In this document: positions 9,759-19,900 of the stretch, one piece after another
How positions within the stretch are numbered: the stretch's first letter is position 1
How the letters are laid out: each line of letters begins with the position of its first letter
Assembly: GCA_027030245.1 (NCBI GenBank)
Contig: JALVFE010000026.1
Span: 1 to 64,000, forward strand
DNA: 64,000 nt
Reading direction: 5' to 3'
Source of the DNA: Melioribacteraceae bacterium
GTDB lineage: Bacteria; Bacteroidota; Ignavibacteria; Ignavibacteriales; Melioribacteraceae
Notes under the pieces: generated by a model
The model's database searches: none
Told to the model about the DNA's origin: nothing
The model's input: only the letters and a program-made list of their open reading frames with translations
Translations under genes and position numbers: made by a program

Positions 9759-10175
9759 TTATCCCAGTTTAATCGTTTCGGTTGCGTATGTGTTTTCCGT
9801 TTCATAAACCCAAACGCGGATTTGGGAAATGTTTTCAGGCAAACCGGCAGATTTTATTTCCTTCAAAAAATATCCGCAAATATTTTCCGCCGTGGTTTGA
9901 AACGGGACAACAACAGCTTTTGAATTTAATTTTTCCAGAACGTCAATCAACTCTTCGTCTTCCTCAAATACCATTACCGAATGATCGAGATTGTCAACTA
10001 TCGGTCCGACGATTTCCTTTACGTCGTAATAATCCAACACCATTCCGTTTTTGTCGATCGAACCTTCGAACTCAACGGTTAATTTATAAGAATGCCCGTG
10101 AAGGTTTTTGCATTTCCCTTTATGAAACGGGAGTCTGTGTCCCATTTCCCACTTAAAATCTTTTGCAATTTTCAT
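9759..10175 (-). CDS. queD: 6-carboxy-5,6,7,8-tetrahydropterin synthase
   Basis: 138 residues, second enzyme of the queuosine/7-deazaguanine pathway; it converts dihydroneopterin triphosphate to 6-carboxytetrahydropterin. Zinc ligands are His in MGHRLP and both His of LHGHSY. CKNLHGH fits the CxxxHGH motif that separates QueD from PTPS. The start chosen is ATG 10175, which overlaps the queE stop as ATGA; an earlier start at 10199 inside queE is possible but less likely. Translationally coupled to queE. Confidence 0.93.
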   Translation of the reverse strand: MKIAKDFKWEMGHRLPFHKGKCKNLHGHSYKLTVEFEGSIDKNGMVLDYYDVKEIVGPIVDNLDHSVMVFEEDEELIDVLEKLNSKAVVVPFQTTAENICGYFLKEIKSAGLPENISQIRVWVYETENTYATETIKLG

Positions 10176-10810
10176 ACGCCCCTTGTCTCCGGTTTCCAAA
10201 TATATTTATGTAATTGCGGTTGAAATCTTACTTTTAATTTATCTTCCAAAATCCAGTTTACAAGCGTTAGCGGTTCAAGTTCCCCGAAAACCACCGAAAA
10301 TAATACCGTTACTTTTTCCGGCAGATTGTATTTTTCAATAATAGATTTTGCCCAATCGTAATCTTCCCTGTTCCCGATTACAAATTTCACCTCGTCTACG
10401 GGTTTTAAATAATCGATGTTTTCGTATAAGTTTTTCTTCATCATTTTACTCGAAGGGCATTTCAAATCCAAAATAATTTTAACCCTTTTATCAATATTCT
10501 TTATAGGCAGACTGCCTCCGGTCTCAAGCATCACTTCAAAACCTTCGTCGCATAATCTTTTCATTAACTCCAAAGATTCTTCTTGCACCAACGGTTCGCC
10601 CCCGGTAATCTCCACAAGCTTGCAGTGATATTTTTTCACTTCATCGATAATTTCGTCAATCGATTTATCCTCGCCTTCGTAAAATGCATATTCCGTATCG
10701 CAATACGAACACCGCAGATTGCAATATGTTAATCTCACGAAAACACAAGGAAGTCCGGCTTTAGTGCTTTCCCCTTGAATCGAATAATATATTTCATTTA
10801 CTTTTAACAT
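10172..10810 (-). CDS. queE: 7-carboxy-7-deazaguanine synthase (radical SAM)
   Basis: 212 residues. The radical SAM cluster motif CNLRCSYC (CxxxCxxC) begins near residue 31, after the YSIQGEST substrate segment. EITGGEPLVQ is the SAM-binding GGE motif. It converts 6-carboxytetrahydropterin to CDG, the step after QueD. The gene precedes queD with a 4-base overlap. queC and queF are not in the window. The upstream gap is only 70 bases and no preQ1 riboswitch is recognisable in it. Confidence 0.95.
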   Translation of the reverse strand: MLKVNEIYYSIQGESTKAGLPCVFVRLTYCNLRCSYCDTEYAFYEGEDKSIDEIIDEVKKYHCKLVEITGGEPLVQEESLELMKRLCDEGFEVMLETGGSLPIKNIDKRVKIILDLKCPSSKMMKKNLYENIDYLKPVDEVKFVIGNREDYDWAKSIIEKYNLPEKVTVLFSVVFGELEPLTLVNWILEDKLKVRFQPQLHKYIWKPETRGV

Positions 10811-10880
10811 CGCTGTCTTTCAAAAATTGAGCCCGAAATTTATTAAAATCATCCGAAGATTAAAAACACTCCGCGTTTAA

Positions 10881-12752
10881 TTATTTCATTACGTTAATAA
10901 TTACCGACGAAGGATATTCCTCGGAATGATAAACCCTGTGCACCGCGCTTTTAAAATCTTCTTCTTCCGCATTGTAAATATCCGTAAATGTTTGCGGGTT
11001 TCTGTCAAATAGCGGGAACCAACTGCTTTGTATTTGAACCATTATTTTATGACCTTTCTTAAACGTATGCATAACATCGGGAAGTGTAAAAGAAACTTCC
11101 GTAACTTTGCCGGGAACGAACGGTTCGGGATTTTCATAACTGTTCCTAAATTTTCCGCGCATTATATCGCCGCGTATTAACATTTGATAATTCCCCATTT
11201 CCACGGTTTTACCGTTTTTGCTTTTATCTTTTTCGTCTTTCGGGAATACATCTATCAGCTTAACAACCCAATCCGCATCCGTTCCGCTCGTGGATACAAA
11301 CAAATCCGCTTTTACCGGACCCGCAACTGTTACATCCGTATCTAGAATCCCGGTTTGGTAAGAAAGCACATCCGTTCTTGTAAAGGCAAATCTTTGATCT
11401 TCCACCATATATGTTCTGTTATAAAATTTTCGTGAGTCAAGAATTTTCGATGTGTAAGGCACAGGCTTAAAAGGATTACTTATAAACTCGTCGTAATCTA
11501 TTTCACTTTTTTCCGGTGAGTTAAAAACAAGTTTTGCTCCGTCATCGAAATACAACTTTTCCGGAACGGAATTCTCCGGCGGCCATTTTTCAAACTTATG
11601 CCATTTATTATTTCCTGTTTCAAAAATTAAAGCCTCGGGTAAATTTAATTCCCCTTTCCCTTTCAGAAAGTAATTGAAAAAGGGAAGTTCAACGTTTTGT
11701 CTGTAAAATTCACTTGTGTTTTGTCCGAATTCCATATCGCCGAACTCCGAAACATTCCCTCTGCCCCAAGCGCCGTGCGGCCATGGTCCCATTACCAAAA
11801 TGTTAAATGTTCCGGGATTTTTTTTCTCTATTTCCGAATAAGTATGAAGTGCACCGAACAAATCTTCGCCGTCGAACCAACCGCCAACCGTCATAACCGC
11901 CGGTTTAACGTTATGAAAGTGTTGCAGCGTGCTTTTCGCCTGCCAGAAATCGTTGTATGTTCCGTTTGCCATAGCTTGATTCCAAAATTCTATCCGGTTA
12001 TTCAGATATAATTTATTTGCGTTTTTCAAAGGACCCATATCAAGGAAGAAAGTATAAGCGTCGGGCGAAGGATAACGAACCGGTTTCGGCCATTTGGTTG
12101 TAAGACTATCGCGCGGAATGCCGAACACTTTGAAAAAGTTGAATGCCATCATTAGTGAGAAAGCTCCGTTATGGTGCATATCGTCGCCGATAAACCAATC
12201 GGATATTGGCGCTTGTGGAGAAACGGCTTTAATTGCCGGGTGATTTGCCATTGCCGCCATTGCTGCGTAAAATCCTGGATACGATATTCCCCAAACGCCA
12301 ACGCGTCCGTTGTTATGCGGAATATTATTAATTAACCATTCCACGGTATCGTACGTGTCGGATGCCTCGTCAACATCGGTGCTGTCTTTTTTATCCGGAA
12401 TGAACGGTCGCATATCGACAAATTTTCCTTCCGACATAAATCGCCCGCGAACATCTTGATGAACGATAATGTAATTTTCATCGGTAAAATGTTTATAAAT
12501 TTTTGCATAACGGCTGAACTTATTTTTGCCGTACGGAGCACAACTGTACGGGGTTCGCCAAATTAATATCGGATGTTCTTCGGTTGTGTCTTTCGGACTA
12601 AAAACAGCAGTGTAAAGTTTTATGCCGTCGCGCATTCTGATTCTATATTCGTTTTTAACATAACGATCTTCCACACCGCCTTGATCTTGCGGATAAATCG
12701 AACCGGTAAATAAAATAATTAACGCTAAAACTTTTACTATTTTTCTTTTCAT
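10881..12752 (-). CDS. CocE/NonD family hydrolase (peptidase S15, X-Pro dipeptidyl-peptidase type), secreted
   Basis: 623 residues with a Sec signal peptide (MKRKIVKVLALIILFTGSIY). The alpha/beta hydrolase domain follows from about residue 30 with the nucleophile motif GISYPG, then the acid/His region with GPWPHGAWG. The C-terminal jelly-roll typical of CocE/XPDAP proteins holds VSTSGTDADWVVKLIDVFP. Family members cleave acyl esters or X-Pro peptides. Glutaryl-7-ACA acylase-like enzymes share this layout, so the substrate cannot be told. It is divergently transcribed from the aldo/keto reductase. Confidence 0.9.
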   Translation of the reverse strand: MKRKIVKVLALIILFTGSIYPQDQGGVEDRYVKNEYRIRMRDGIKLYTAVFSPKDTTEEHPILIWRTPYSCAPYGKNKFSRYAKIYKHFTDENYIIVHQDVRGRFMSEGKFVDMRPFIPDKKDSTDVDEASDTYDTVEWLINNIPHNNGRVGVWGISYPGFYAAMAAMANHPAIKAVSPQAPISDWFIGDDMHHNGAFSLMMAFNFFKVFGIPRDSLTTKWPKPVRYPSPDAYTFFLDMGPLKNANKLYLNNRIEFWNQAMANGTYNDFWQAKSTLQHFHNVKPAVMTVGGWFDGEDLFGALHTYSEIEKKNPGTFNILVMGPWPHGAWGRGNVSEFGDMEFGQNTSEFYRQNVELPFFNYFLKGKGELNLPEALIFETGNNKWHKFEKWPPENSVPEKLYFDDGAKLVFNSPEKSEIDYDEFISNPFKPVPYTSKILDSRKFYNRTYMVEDQRFAFTRTDVLSYQTGILDTDVTVAGPVKADLFVSTSGTDADWVVKLIDVFPKDEKDKSKNGKTVEMGNYQMLIRGDIMRGKFRNSYENPEPFVPGKVTEVSFTLPDVMHTFKKGHKIMVQIQSSWFPLFDRNPQTFTDIYNAEEEDFKSAVHRVYHSEEYPSSVIINVMK

Positions 12753-12867
12753 AAAACTTTCCCACTCTGTTAAAAAGCATACATAAAATACAAAATATCG
12801 GTTTTAAGAGCCATAAAATAGACTTGGGATAAGATGCTAACAGATTCACGGTTTACTTTTGACTACG

Positions 12868-12895
12868 TTTGTTTATTATCAATTGATTATTTTTG
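12868..12895 (+). promoter_or_regulatory. Possible Bacteroidota-type promoter for the aldo/keto reductase
   Basis: TTTG (12868-12871) and TATTTTTG (12888-12895) resemble the TTTG / TAnnTTTG promoter of Bacteroidota and sit about 25 bases before the start codon. The 16-base spacing is shorter than usual, so this is tentative. Confidence 0.3.
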
Positions 12896-12920
12896 CATTA
12901 CCAAAAAACCGGAGATGAAA

Positions 12921-13751
12921 ATGAGAGATAAAATAAATTCCAGAGTTGAACTTTATAACGGAACCGCAATGCCTTGGCTCGGTTTGGGCACATGGCAAAT
13001 TCCGGATGGGAAAGAAGCGGAAGACGCCGTCCGGTTCGCACTGGAAACAGGATACAGAAGCATAGATACCGCAGCGGTTTACGGGAACGAGCGCGGTGTG
13101 GGAAACGGCATCAAACAAAGCGGCATTCCGCGGGAAGAAATTTTCATAACATCAAAAGTGTGGAATTCCGATCAAGGCTTTGAATCGACTCTAAAAGCAT
13201 ACGAACACAGTCTTAATTTACTTGGCACGGATTATCTCGATTTATATTTGATTCATTGGCCGGTTAAAGGAAAATATGTGGAAACGTGGAAAGCATTGGA
13301 AAAACTTTATAACGAAGGAAGAGTAAAAGCAATAGGCGTAAGTAATTTTCACATTCACCATTTGGAAGATATTTTACGCGAAACGGAAACGGTTCCGATG
13401 GTAAATCAAGTTGAGTTTCATCCTTACTTGCAACAAACGGAATTAAGAAAGTTTTGCAAAGAACATTTGATTCGCTTCGAAGCATGGAGTCCGTTAATGC
13501 AAGGGCATTTCAAAAACATTCCGGTAATTAAATCGATTGCCGGGAAATACGGAAAGACGGAAGCTCAAATAATTCTGCGGTGGGATTTGCAAAACGAAGT
13601 TATCACAATTCCCAAATCAGTTCACAGAGAAAGAATCGAAGAGAATTCCAGGATATTCGATTTCGAACTTTCCGAAGACGATATGAATGAAATTAACGCA
13701 CTTAACTTGGATAAAAGATTCGGACCGGATCCGGATAACTTTAATTTTTAA
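12921..13751 (+). CDS. Aldo/keto reductase
   Basis: 276 residues, NADPH-dependent carbonyl reductase of the AKR5/2,5-diketogluconate reductase type. The catalytic tetrad is Asp49 (RSIDTAA), Tyr54 (VYGNE), Lys79 (ITSKVWN) and His112 (LIHWP). The NADP-binding PKSVHRERI and final substrate loop are present. The frame opens earlier at 12834, but GGAG at 12911-12914 with six bases of spacing points to ATG 12921; the upstream part reads as non-coding. Substrate unknown. Confidence 0.92.
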   Translation: MRDKINSRVELYNGTAMPWLGLGTWQIPDGKEAEDAVRFALETGYRSIDTAAVYGNERGVGNGIKQSGIPREEIFITSKVWNSDQGFESTLKAYEHSLNLLGTDYLDLYLIHWPVKGKYVETWKALEKLYNEGRVKAIGVSNFHIHHLEDILRETETVPMVNQVEFHPYLQQTELRKFCKEHLIRFEAWSPLMQGHFKNIPVIKSIAGKYGKTEAQIILRWDLQNEVITIPKSVHRERIEENSRIFDFELSEDDMNEINALNLDKRFGPDPDNFNF

Positions 13752-13770
13752 TTCTAAAATCTAAAATATT

Positions 13771-15282
13771 TTAGCCGGCAATTTCTACAGTTTGGGAAAC
13801 AACTTTTTCATCATAAACGGGAACATTAAACGAAAAGACCGTTCCTTTACCGATTTCGCTTTCCACGGAAATATCCAAACGGTGAACTTCCAAAATCTTT
13901 TTAACTATTGCCAAACCGAGACCGATGCCTTTATTTTCGTTGGTTTCAATACGTTTACCTTGGTCGTACCGGTTAAATATCGTCGATATTTCATCAGAAG
14001 GGATTCCTCTTCCGCTATCCCGGATTGAAACAAGGACGCAATTTTCTTTTTTTGTAAGGTTGAAAGTTATTTCGCCGTTTTCGTTTGTAAACTTAATGGC
14101 GTTATCCAATAAATTCTGCAAAACTTTTTCCATCATGCTTATATCCGCAAATACAAGGGGTAAATTGCTATCGAAACTCAAACTTAATCTGATGTTTTTC
14201 GATTCGGCAAGGATTTGATTTTTTTGCTGAATATCCTGAACCAACTCTGCTAGCGAAAACGGTTCGGGTTTAGGAACGTATTCGCGGGCTTCCAATTTCG
14301 AAAGTTCGAACAGCTCTTCAACTAGTTTTTTCAAGCTTTCCGTGCTGTTCAAAACGATATTCATAAACTTGTCTTTCTCTTCATCGGAAAGGGAATCGGA
14401 TTTCATAGTTAAGGTTTCCACGTAACCTTGAATTGATGCAAGCGGGGTTCTCAAATCGTGCGAAACATTTGCTACCAGTTCCCTTCTCAAATTATCCATG
14501 GTTTTAATTTCCTGGATATTTTGCACAATGGTGTCCGCCATTTCGTTAAACGATTGCGCAAATTCCCCCAATTCATCGTTGCTTTTAATTTTAATTCGGG
14601 CATCGAGATTTCCGTTTTTAAAATCCCTAATCACCTTCAACATTTCATTTAAGTTTCTGGTAATAAATCTTAAAGATAAAATTGTAATTATTGCGGCGGC
14701 AAGCAGAGTAATTATCATCGAGCGCAAACCCAACCTCATAATATAACTGCCGAAAACAAGTTGTGTAGCGTTTTCGTATTCTTCGCCTTCCAAAATCACA
14801 TAAATATATCCGCGGAAAATATCGCCTTCGTAAACTTCGGAAGCGGAGAAAGCCTTTTCTTTTTCCCGGTTTTTCGGATCGTCGCCCAATACGAATATAT
14901 TACCTTTGTTTGCTATAAATTTTTTGATAGGCCCGAGCGAAACGGATTTTAGTTTGATTTTTTTATCCGGCGCAAAATAAGTCAAAATTTTTCCGTCGGG
15001 ATCGAGAAGGTAAACTTCTATACTTGGATTTATCACCATCACATTATGGAATACATCATCCAAGACCTTTTTGTTAAGTTTGCCGTCAACAAAACATTGG
15101 GTTTCTTCGGCAATGTGTTTGGCAACTTCGGAATTAAGTTTTTGGATGGTTTCCTGAAAATACATTTCCGCGGTAAATACCGATATATAAAGATAAACGG
15201 AAGAAAGTATAATCAAAATGAATAAAAACGTTGCCGCAATTTTCCATTTTAATTTATTGAAAATTCTAAACTTGTTTTTCAT
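13771..15282 (-). CDS. Membrane sensor histidine kinase (HAMP, HisKA, HATPase)
   Basis: 503 residues. Membrane helix one (about 13-35), an extracytoplasmic Cache/PAS-like sensor (about 40-180, with YLLDPDGKIL), membrane helix two (about 186-206), HAMP, HisKA with phospho-acceptor His275 in VSHDLRTPL, and a HATPase with the N box (NLLDNAIKF), G1 (DSGRGIP) and G2 (GIGLGLAIVKKI). The start was set at ATG 15282, which overlaps the response regulator stop by 17 bases, rather than an upstream TTG-type start. It is transcribed with the OmpR-type regulator and converges on the aldo/keto reductase, with palindrome CTAAAATATTTTAG at the stop. Confidence 0.93.
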   Translation of the reverse strand: MKNKFRIFNKLKWKIAATFLFILIILSSVYLYISVFTAEMYFQETIQKLNSEVAKHIAEETQCFVDGKLNKKVLDDVFHNVMVINPSIEVYLLDPDGKILTYFAPDKKIKLKSVSLGPIKKFIANKGNIFVLGDDPKNREKEKAFSASEVYEGDIFRGYIYVILEGEEYENATQLVFGSYIMRLGLRSMIITLLAAAIITILSLRFITRNLNEMLKVIRDFKNGNLDARIKIKSNDELGEFAQSFNEMADTIVQNIQEIKTMDNLRRELVANVSHDLRTPLASIQGYVETLTMKSDSLSDEEKDKFMNIVLNSTESLKKLVEELFELSKLEAREYVPKPEPFSLAELVQDIQQKNQILAESKNIRLSLSFDSNLPLVFADISMMEKVLQNLLDNAIKFTNENGEITFNLTKKENCVLVSIRDSGRGIPSDEISTIFNRYDQGKRIETNENKGIGLGLAIVKKILEVHRLDISVESEIGKGTVFSFNVPVYDEKVVSQTVEIAG

Positions 15283-15994
15283 TTTCGTAATATTCCAATT
15301 TTTCGGTTTCGTTAAATTTATAACCAACGCCCCAAGAAGTTAAAATATATTTGGGTTTGGATAAATTATCTTCTAGTTTGCTGCGCAATCTGTTAATATG
15401 TGAATTTACGGTATGTTCGTAGCCGTTGTATTGATAACCCCAAAGTAAATTAAGCAATTGTTCCCTGCTGTAAATTTTTCCGGGATGGGAAGCTAAAAGG
15501 TAAAGCAAATCGAATTCCTTTGCCGTAAGTTCAACCTCTTTACCGCGCAGCGTTACTTTTCTTTTGGATTTATCAATCAAAAGTTCGCCGATTTTTATGT
15601 TTTTGTCGTTATTAATTTCATTTTTAATTGTGCTTATCCGCCGGAATATAGCTTTAACCCTTGCGATAAATTCCCTTATGCTGAAAGGTTTTGTTAAATA
15701 ATCATCGGCGCCCATTTCCAATCCGATTACCTTATCAATCTCTTCGCTTTTGGAAGTAAGCATTAGAATTGGGGTATAGTTATCGCGTTTGCGGACTTCT
15801 TTACATATCTCCAATCCGTCTAACTTCGGGAGCATAATATCAAGAATGATTAAATCAAATTGCCCGTTTAAAGCCAAATCCAATCCCGTTTCCCCGTCGA
15901 ACGCTTTGGTCACGGAGTAATCCAAATCTTTTAAATGCATTTCCAGAAGATCCGAGAGTGAATCGTTATCTTCGATAACCAAAATACTTTTCAT
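15266..15994 (-). CDS. OmpR/PhoB-family response regulator
   Basis: 242 residues. The receiver domain has acidic pocket EDND (8-11), phospho-acceptor Asp52 (LIILDIMLP), Thr80 and Lys102 (LTKPFS). The C-terminal winged helix contains LTAKEFDLLYLLASHPG and VNSHINRLRSKL. It is the first gene of the operon, with the histidine kinase gene overlapping its end. Target genes unknown; the spondin-domain lipoprotein upstream is a neighbour on the same strand. Confidence 0.95.
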   Translation of the reverse strand: MKSILVIEDNDSLSDLLEMHLKDLDYSVTKAFDGETGLDLALNGQFDLIILDIMLPKLDGLEICKEVRKRDNYTPILMLTSKSEEIDKVIGLEMGADDYLTKPFSIREFIARVKAIFRRISTIKNEINNDKNIKIGELLIDKSKRKVTLRGKEVELTAKEFDLLYLLASHPGKIYSREQLLNLLWGYQYNGYEHTVNSHINRLRSKLEDNLSKPKYILTSWGVGYKFNETEKLEYYENEKQV

Positions 15995-16077
15995 CTTTAA
16001 TCCTTAACTTTTAAAAGAATGCCGGAGCAAAACAATTCGCCCCGACTCAAAATAAAAATTATTTTATAAATAGCAAA

Positions 16078-16818
16078 TTATTTAATTCTTGTAATAGTCA
16101 ACTTGGCTGCCGGTTCGTCCCAACCGTAAACTGCGGGATCAAGATTTCCGTAACCTTGAATTCCTTCGTGGAATCTGATTCTTTCATAGGTGGGGACACG
16201 TACGTGCGGACTTCCACAGCACGGACCGGGGATATGGTCGGCAGATTCGGTGTTTCTTTCCGTACCGGCATCATAAACCCTAAGGTAATAAACTCTTGAC
16301 CCAACCAACGGCAACCTAACAGCGTTAGCGCCTACGAATGCATCGTTTGTATTAACAAGCATCGCTACAAGGGAAAGTTTAACAAACGGTAATTTTGTTT
16401 TAACCGTAAATGTTTGGGAAGTTCCGGGGAATATAGGTCCGCTCGAACCTTCGACAACATCATAAACAAAATCGGAATTTGTTAACGAATTTATCATCGG
16501 ACCGTTAACCGCATCTTCGGCTAATTGTCTTAATTCGTCGGAAGCATATTGACCTAATCTGAAAATATGGAAAAGCGGTGTATGCGTTGCGAGCACCGGC
16601 GGGGAGAAAGGTTGACTGGCACCCGGTCCTGTAGCCGGAGTCATGTTTTCAATTGTGATTTCAAACTCTGCATAGTTCTCACCCCTTTTTGCAAACTGCT
16701 CGCTGAAGTCCGCATTCGAGTTTACTTGGGAATCGTTTGAAACAGGTCCTTCCTCGTTACAGGCAAAGAGTAACGGTATAAGAACAAAAAGCGAAATTAT
16801 TAATTTATTTTTTAGCAT
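16078..16818 (-). CDS. Spondin_N-domain lipoprotein
   Basis: 246 residues. The lipoprotein signal ends at LLFA-Cys20. The rest fits a spondin-type domain: FEITIENMTP, SPPVLATHTPLFHIFRLGQYAS and LRQLAEDAVNG match the start of the family as I know it. Bacterial members are surface or periplasmic proteins of unknown role, related to the domain of animal spondins. It lies between a sensor system and a large BNR-repeat protein, about 83 bases upstream of the response regulator, and may be in its transcript. Confidence 0.8.
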   Translation of the reverse strand: MLKNKLIISLFVLIPLLFACNEEGPVSNDSQVNSNADFSEQFAKRGENYAEFEITIENMTPATGPGASQPFSPPVLATHTPLFHIFRLGQYASDELRQLAEDAVNGPMINSLTNSDFVYDVVEGSSGPIFPGTSQTFTVKTKLPFVKLSLVAMLVNTNDAFVGANAVRLPLVGSRVYYLRVYDAGTERNTESADHIPGPCCGSPHVRVPTYERIRFHEGIQGYGNLDPAVYGWDEPAAKLTITRIK

Positions 16819-16950
16819 TTCTGCCTCCTAAATTATGTTGTTGGATGACCGTTTCAAACTTCGGGAAAAAGTATCACGAAAATATCACGGGCTTCTAAAG
16901 AATTGATAAATTAATCGGATGGGGTTTTGAGCAGAAAAAGGAATGCCGCA

Positions 16951-16969
16951 ATCCGTTAATTTAACGGAT
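16951..16969. repeat. Perfect short inverted repeat upstream of the spondin-domain gene
   Basis: ATCCGTTAA and TTAACGGAT flank a single T between two minus-strand genes. No T-run follows on either strand, so it may be an operator or a weak terminator for the BNR-repeat gene. Confidence 0.35.
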
Positions 16970-16990
16970 AACGGTATTGTAAAAATTTAA

Positions 16991-19900
16991 TTACTTAATA
17001 TTAAATTCCGGCAATCTTCCCGGAGACCATGGAACGTTATATTTCTCCAATTCCTTTTCCATATTTTTAATTTCAATATTATAAATTGCCTTAATTTCCT
17101 CTAACACCGGCGGGAACTCTTCGCGTAAGACTTCGAACATAGTTCTTTCGGTTTCCGTTATCGGCGAAGTAGAACGCCAATGGCTGTATGCCAACACATT
17201 TAATCTATGATTAAAAGTAACGGGAGCCGGCGGATTTTCTTCCTCGCTAGGTTTGTTACTGGGTCTTTTAAATTTTAAGCTGATTTTTTGCAGACGCTTT
17301 TTAATTCCGGCGGCTTTCTTAAATAATTCGTACGGAGCTTGCGGTGTATTCAAAACCGCGAGCATCATTTTATCGACACGGTCGATTGCTTCATTTAAAA
17401 ATCTGAACGTTCCCCTCACGCTTCGCGAAAGCTCGTTTACTTTTTTCTGGAATGCTACAAGCTCTTTTCTATCCGGAGCGGGAAGCGTTGTATTTCTCAC
17501 CGGAACAGCATTGAATTCACGCGGCACGCCAAGTTCCTTTTCTCCATCCCGGGTAACAAGTGTAAGTTTTACCCTGTATTTTCCGGGCATAACCAAGGTA
17601 CTGCTTCCAAGGGATTTAAATGGATCGAATTTTTCTTTATCCGATAACGGACGGGTGCTCGCAAATCTTAAATCCCAGTTTACACGATTAATACCCTTTT
17701 TAGGTTTGGCGGTTATTCTTCTTACCGGATTACCGGATTCGTCTTCCACCGAAAATACAAGGTAAGGCGGAATTTCGTTTTCTTCTTCCCTTAATTCTTC
17801 TTCCGTCGGTTGCGGAATGGGTTTTCCTTTTTTGAACAGCTTTTTCTCTTTTTCGTGTCTTATTTCCCTCAATGTTTTTGGCACTTCTTTTAAATAGTAA
17901 GTGAAAGTTGCACCGAATGGCGGATTGGGTGCCCTGAAATAATCGGAACCTTGAGCATAACGTGCCCTTTTCTGAATATACATGTAAGCATCCCTAACGG
18001 GGAATAGTACCGCATAGTTTTTAAAAGTTTTTTCGTTAATTTCTCTAAGCGGTGAATAATCATCCAGAATATAAAAACCTCTTCCGAACGTAGCAATTAC
18101 AATATCGTTTTTCGATTTTTGCAATGCAATGTCTTTCACGGAAATTGTCGGGAGTCCGCTTTTCAACTGTGTCCAACTCTTTCCTCCGTTTGTACTGAAG
18201 AAAAATCCGAATTCGGTTCCCACAAAAAGTAAATCGGGATTAACGAAATCTTGTTCGAAAGTATTTACGGGACCGTTTTCCGGAAGGTTGCTTGAAATTG
18301 AATGCCATGTTTTTCCCTTGTCGGTGCTTTTCAAAACGTACGGTTTAAAATCATCCCGTTTATGATTATTGAACGTCGCAAAGACAACGTTTTCATCGAA
18401 CTTTGAAGGAACAATATCGCTTACGTAAGTATACTTCGGAACACCCGGAAATTCGGAAACTTTCCTCCAAGTTTTAGCATCTTCCGAAACTTGAATAACG
18501 CCGTCGTCCGTTCCGACATAAAGTAAATTTTCCTTAACAGGCGATTCGCTTAACGAAACGATAGTTCCGAAAAGTGAAGTTGACTTATCCTTTGCCACCG
18601 CATCAATGCTCCAATACTTGCCCATAACCTTAAAGGAATTGCGATCGATTTGCGCGGTAAGGTCACCGCTGATTTCTTCCCAACTGTTACCACGGTCTTC
18701 ACTCCGGAAAACCCTTTCGGCGGCACAGTAAATCCGGGTATGTTTATGTGGACTAATAATCAAAGGCGTATCCCAATTCCATCTAAAAGTCTTTTCACCT
18801 TTTTTAGGTTCCGGGCGAATGCTGACGCTCTCGCCGCTTTGCCTGTCGTATCTTACCATTCCCGCATATTGGGATTCCGCATAAACAATATTGGGATTTT
18901 CCGGATCGACGGCAGACCAGAAGCCGTCTCCGCCGTTTGTAACAAACCAATCGGAATTAACAATTCCTTCGGAACTAAACGTGCGCGAAGGTCCGCCCAT
19001 GCTGCTGTTATCCTGGGTTCCGCCGTAAACGAAATAGAAAGGTTTACTGTCGTCAACAAAAACCCGGTAGAATTGGGTGATCGGTAAATTTTCTTTAAAG
19101 TCGAAAGTTTTTCCGCCGTCGTAAGTTTCGTAAATGCCTCCGTCACCGCCTATCAGAAAATGCTTGGTATCATCCGGATCAATCCACATCGCGTGATCGT
19201 CAACGTGCCGGTCTTTGTTTCCTACCGGTTTCCAGGTTTTTCCGCCGTCCAAAGTTACCTTCGAACGGACATCTGTTGCATAAACTTTATTAACGTCTTT
19301 CGGGTCGCAAAAAATTTCGTTAAAATACTGCCCCGATGCAGTATAATCGCTCATCTTTTCCCAAGTGGCGCCTCTGTTTGTGGATCTGAAAAATCCGCCT
19401 TTGCCTAATGCGGCTTCCACGATCAAATATACAACGTTCGGATCGACCGGGGAAACACAAATTCCCATTCCGCCAATATCTACTTTGGGTAAACCTTTCA
19501 TAATTTTTTCCCAGGTTTCTCCACCGTCGGTAGATTTATATACCGCCGATTCGGGTCCACCGCCGATTTTGGTATAAACATGTCGTCTTCTTTGTTCGGA
19601 AGTTGCATAGAGCACATCAGGATTTCCGGGTTCGAACACCACATTGTTCACTCCTGTATTTTCGCTAATCTCCAAAACCTTTTTCCATGTTTTTCCCCCG
19701 TCGGTTGATTTGTACAAACCTCTGTCTCCGCCCGGTCCCCAAACGGAACCTTCTGCCGCAACGAATACCACATTCGAATTTCTCGGATCGATTAAAATTT
19801 TCCCGATTTGCCTGGAGTTTTTCAGTCCCATATTTTTCCACGATTTCCCGCCGTCAACAGATTTATAAACCCCGTCTCCGTATCCCAAAGCTCGTTGGTG

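Noticed and set aside
10811-10880. preQ1 riboswitch before queE
   Set aside because: The 70-base leader shows no aptamer-like stem with an A-rich tail.
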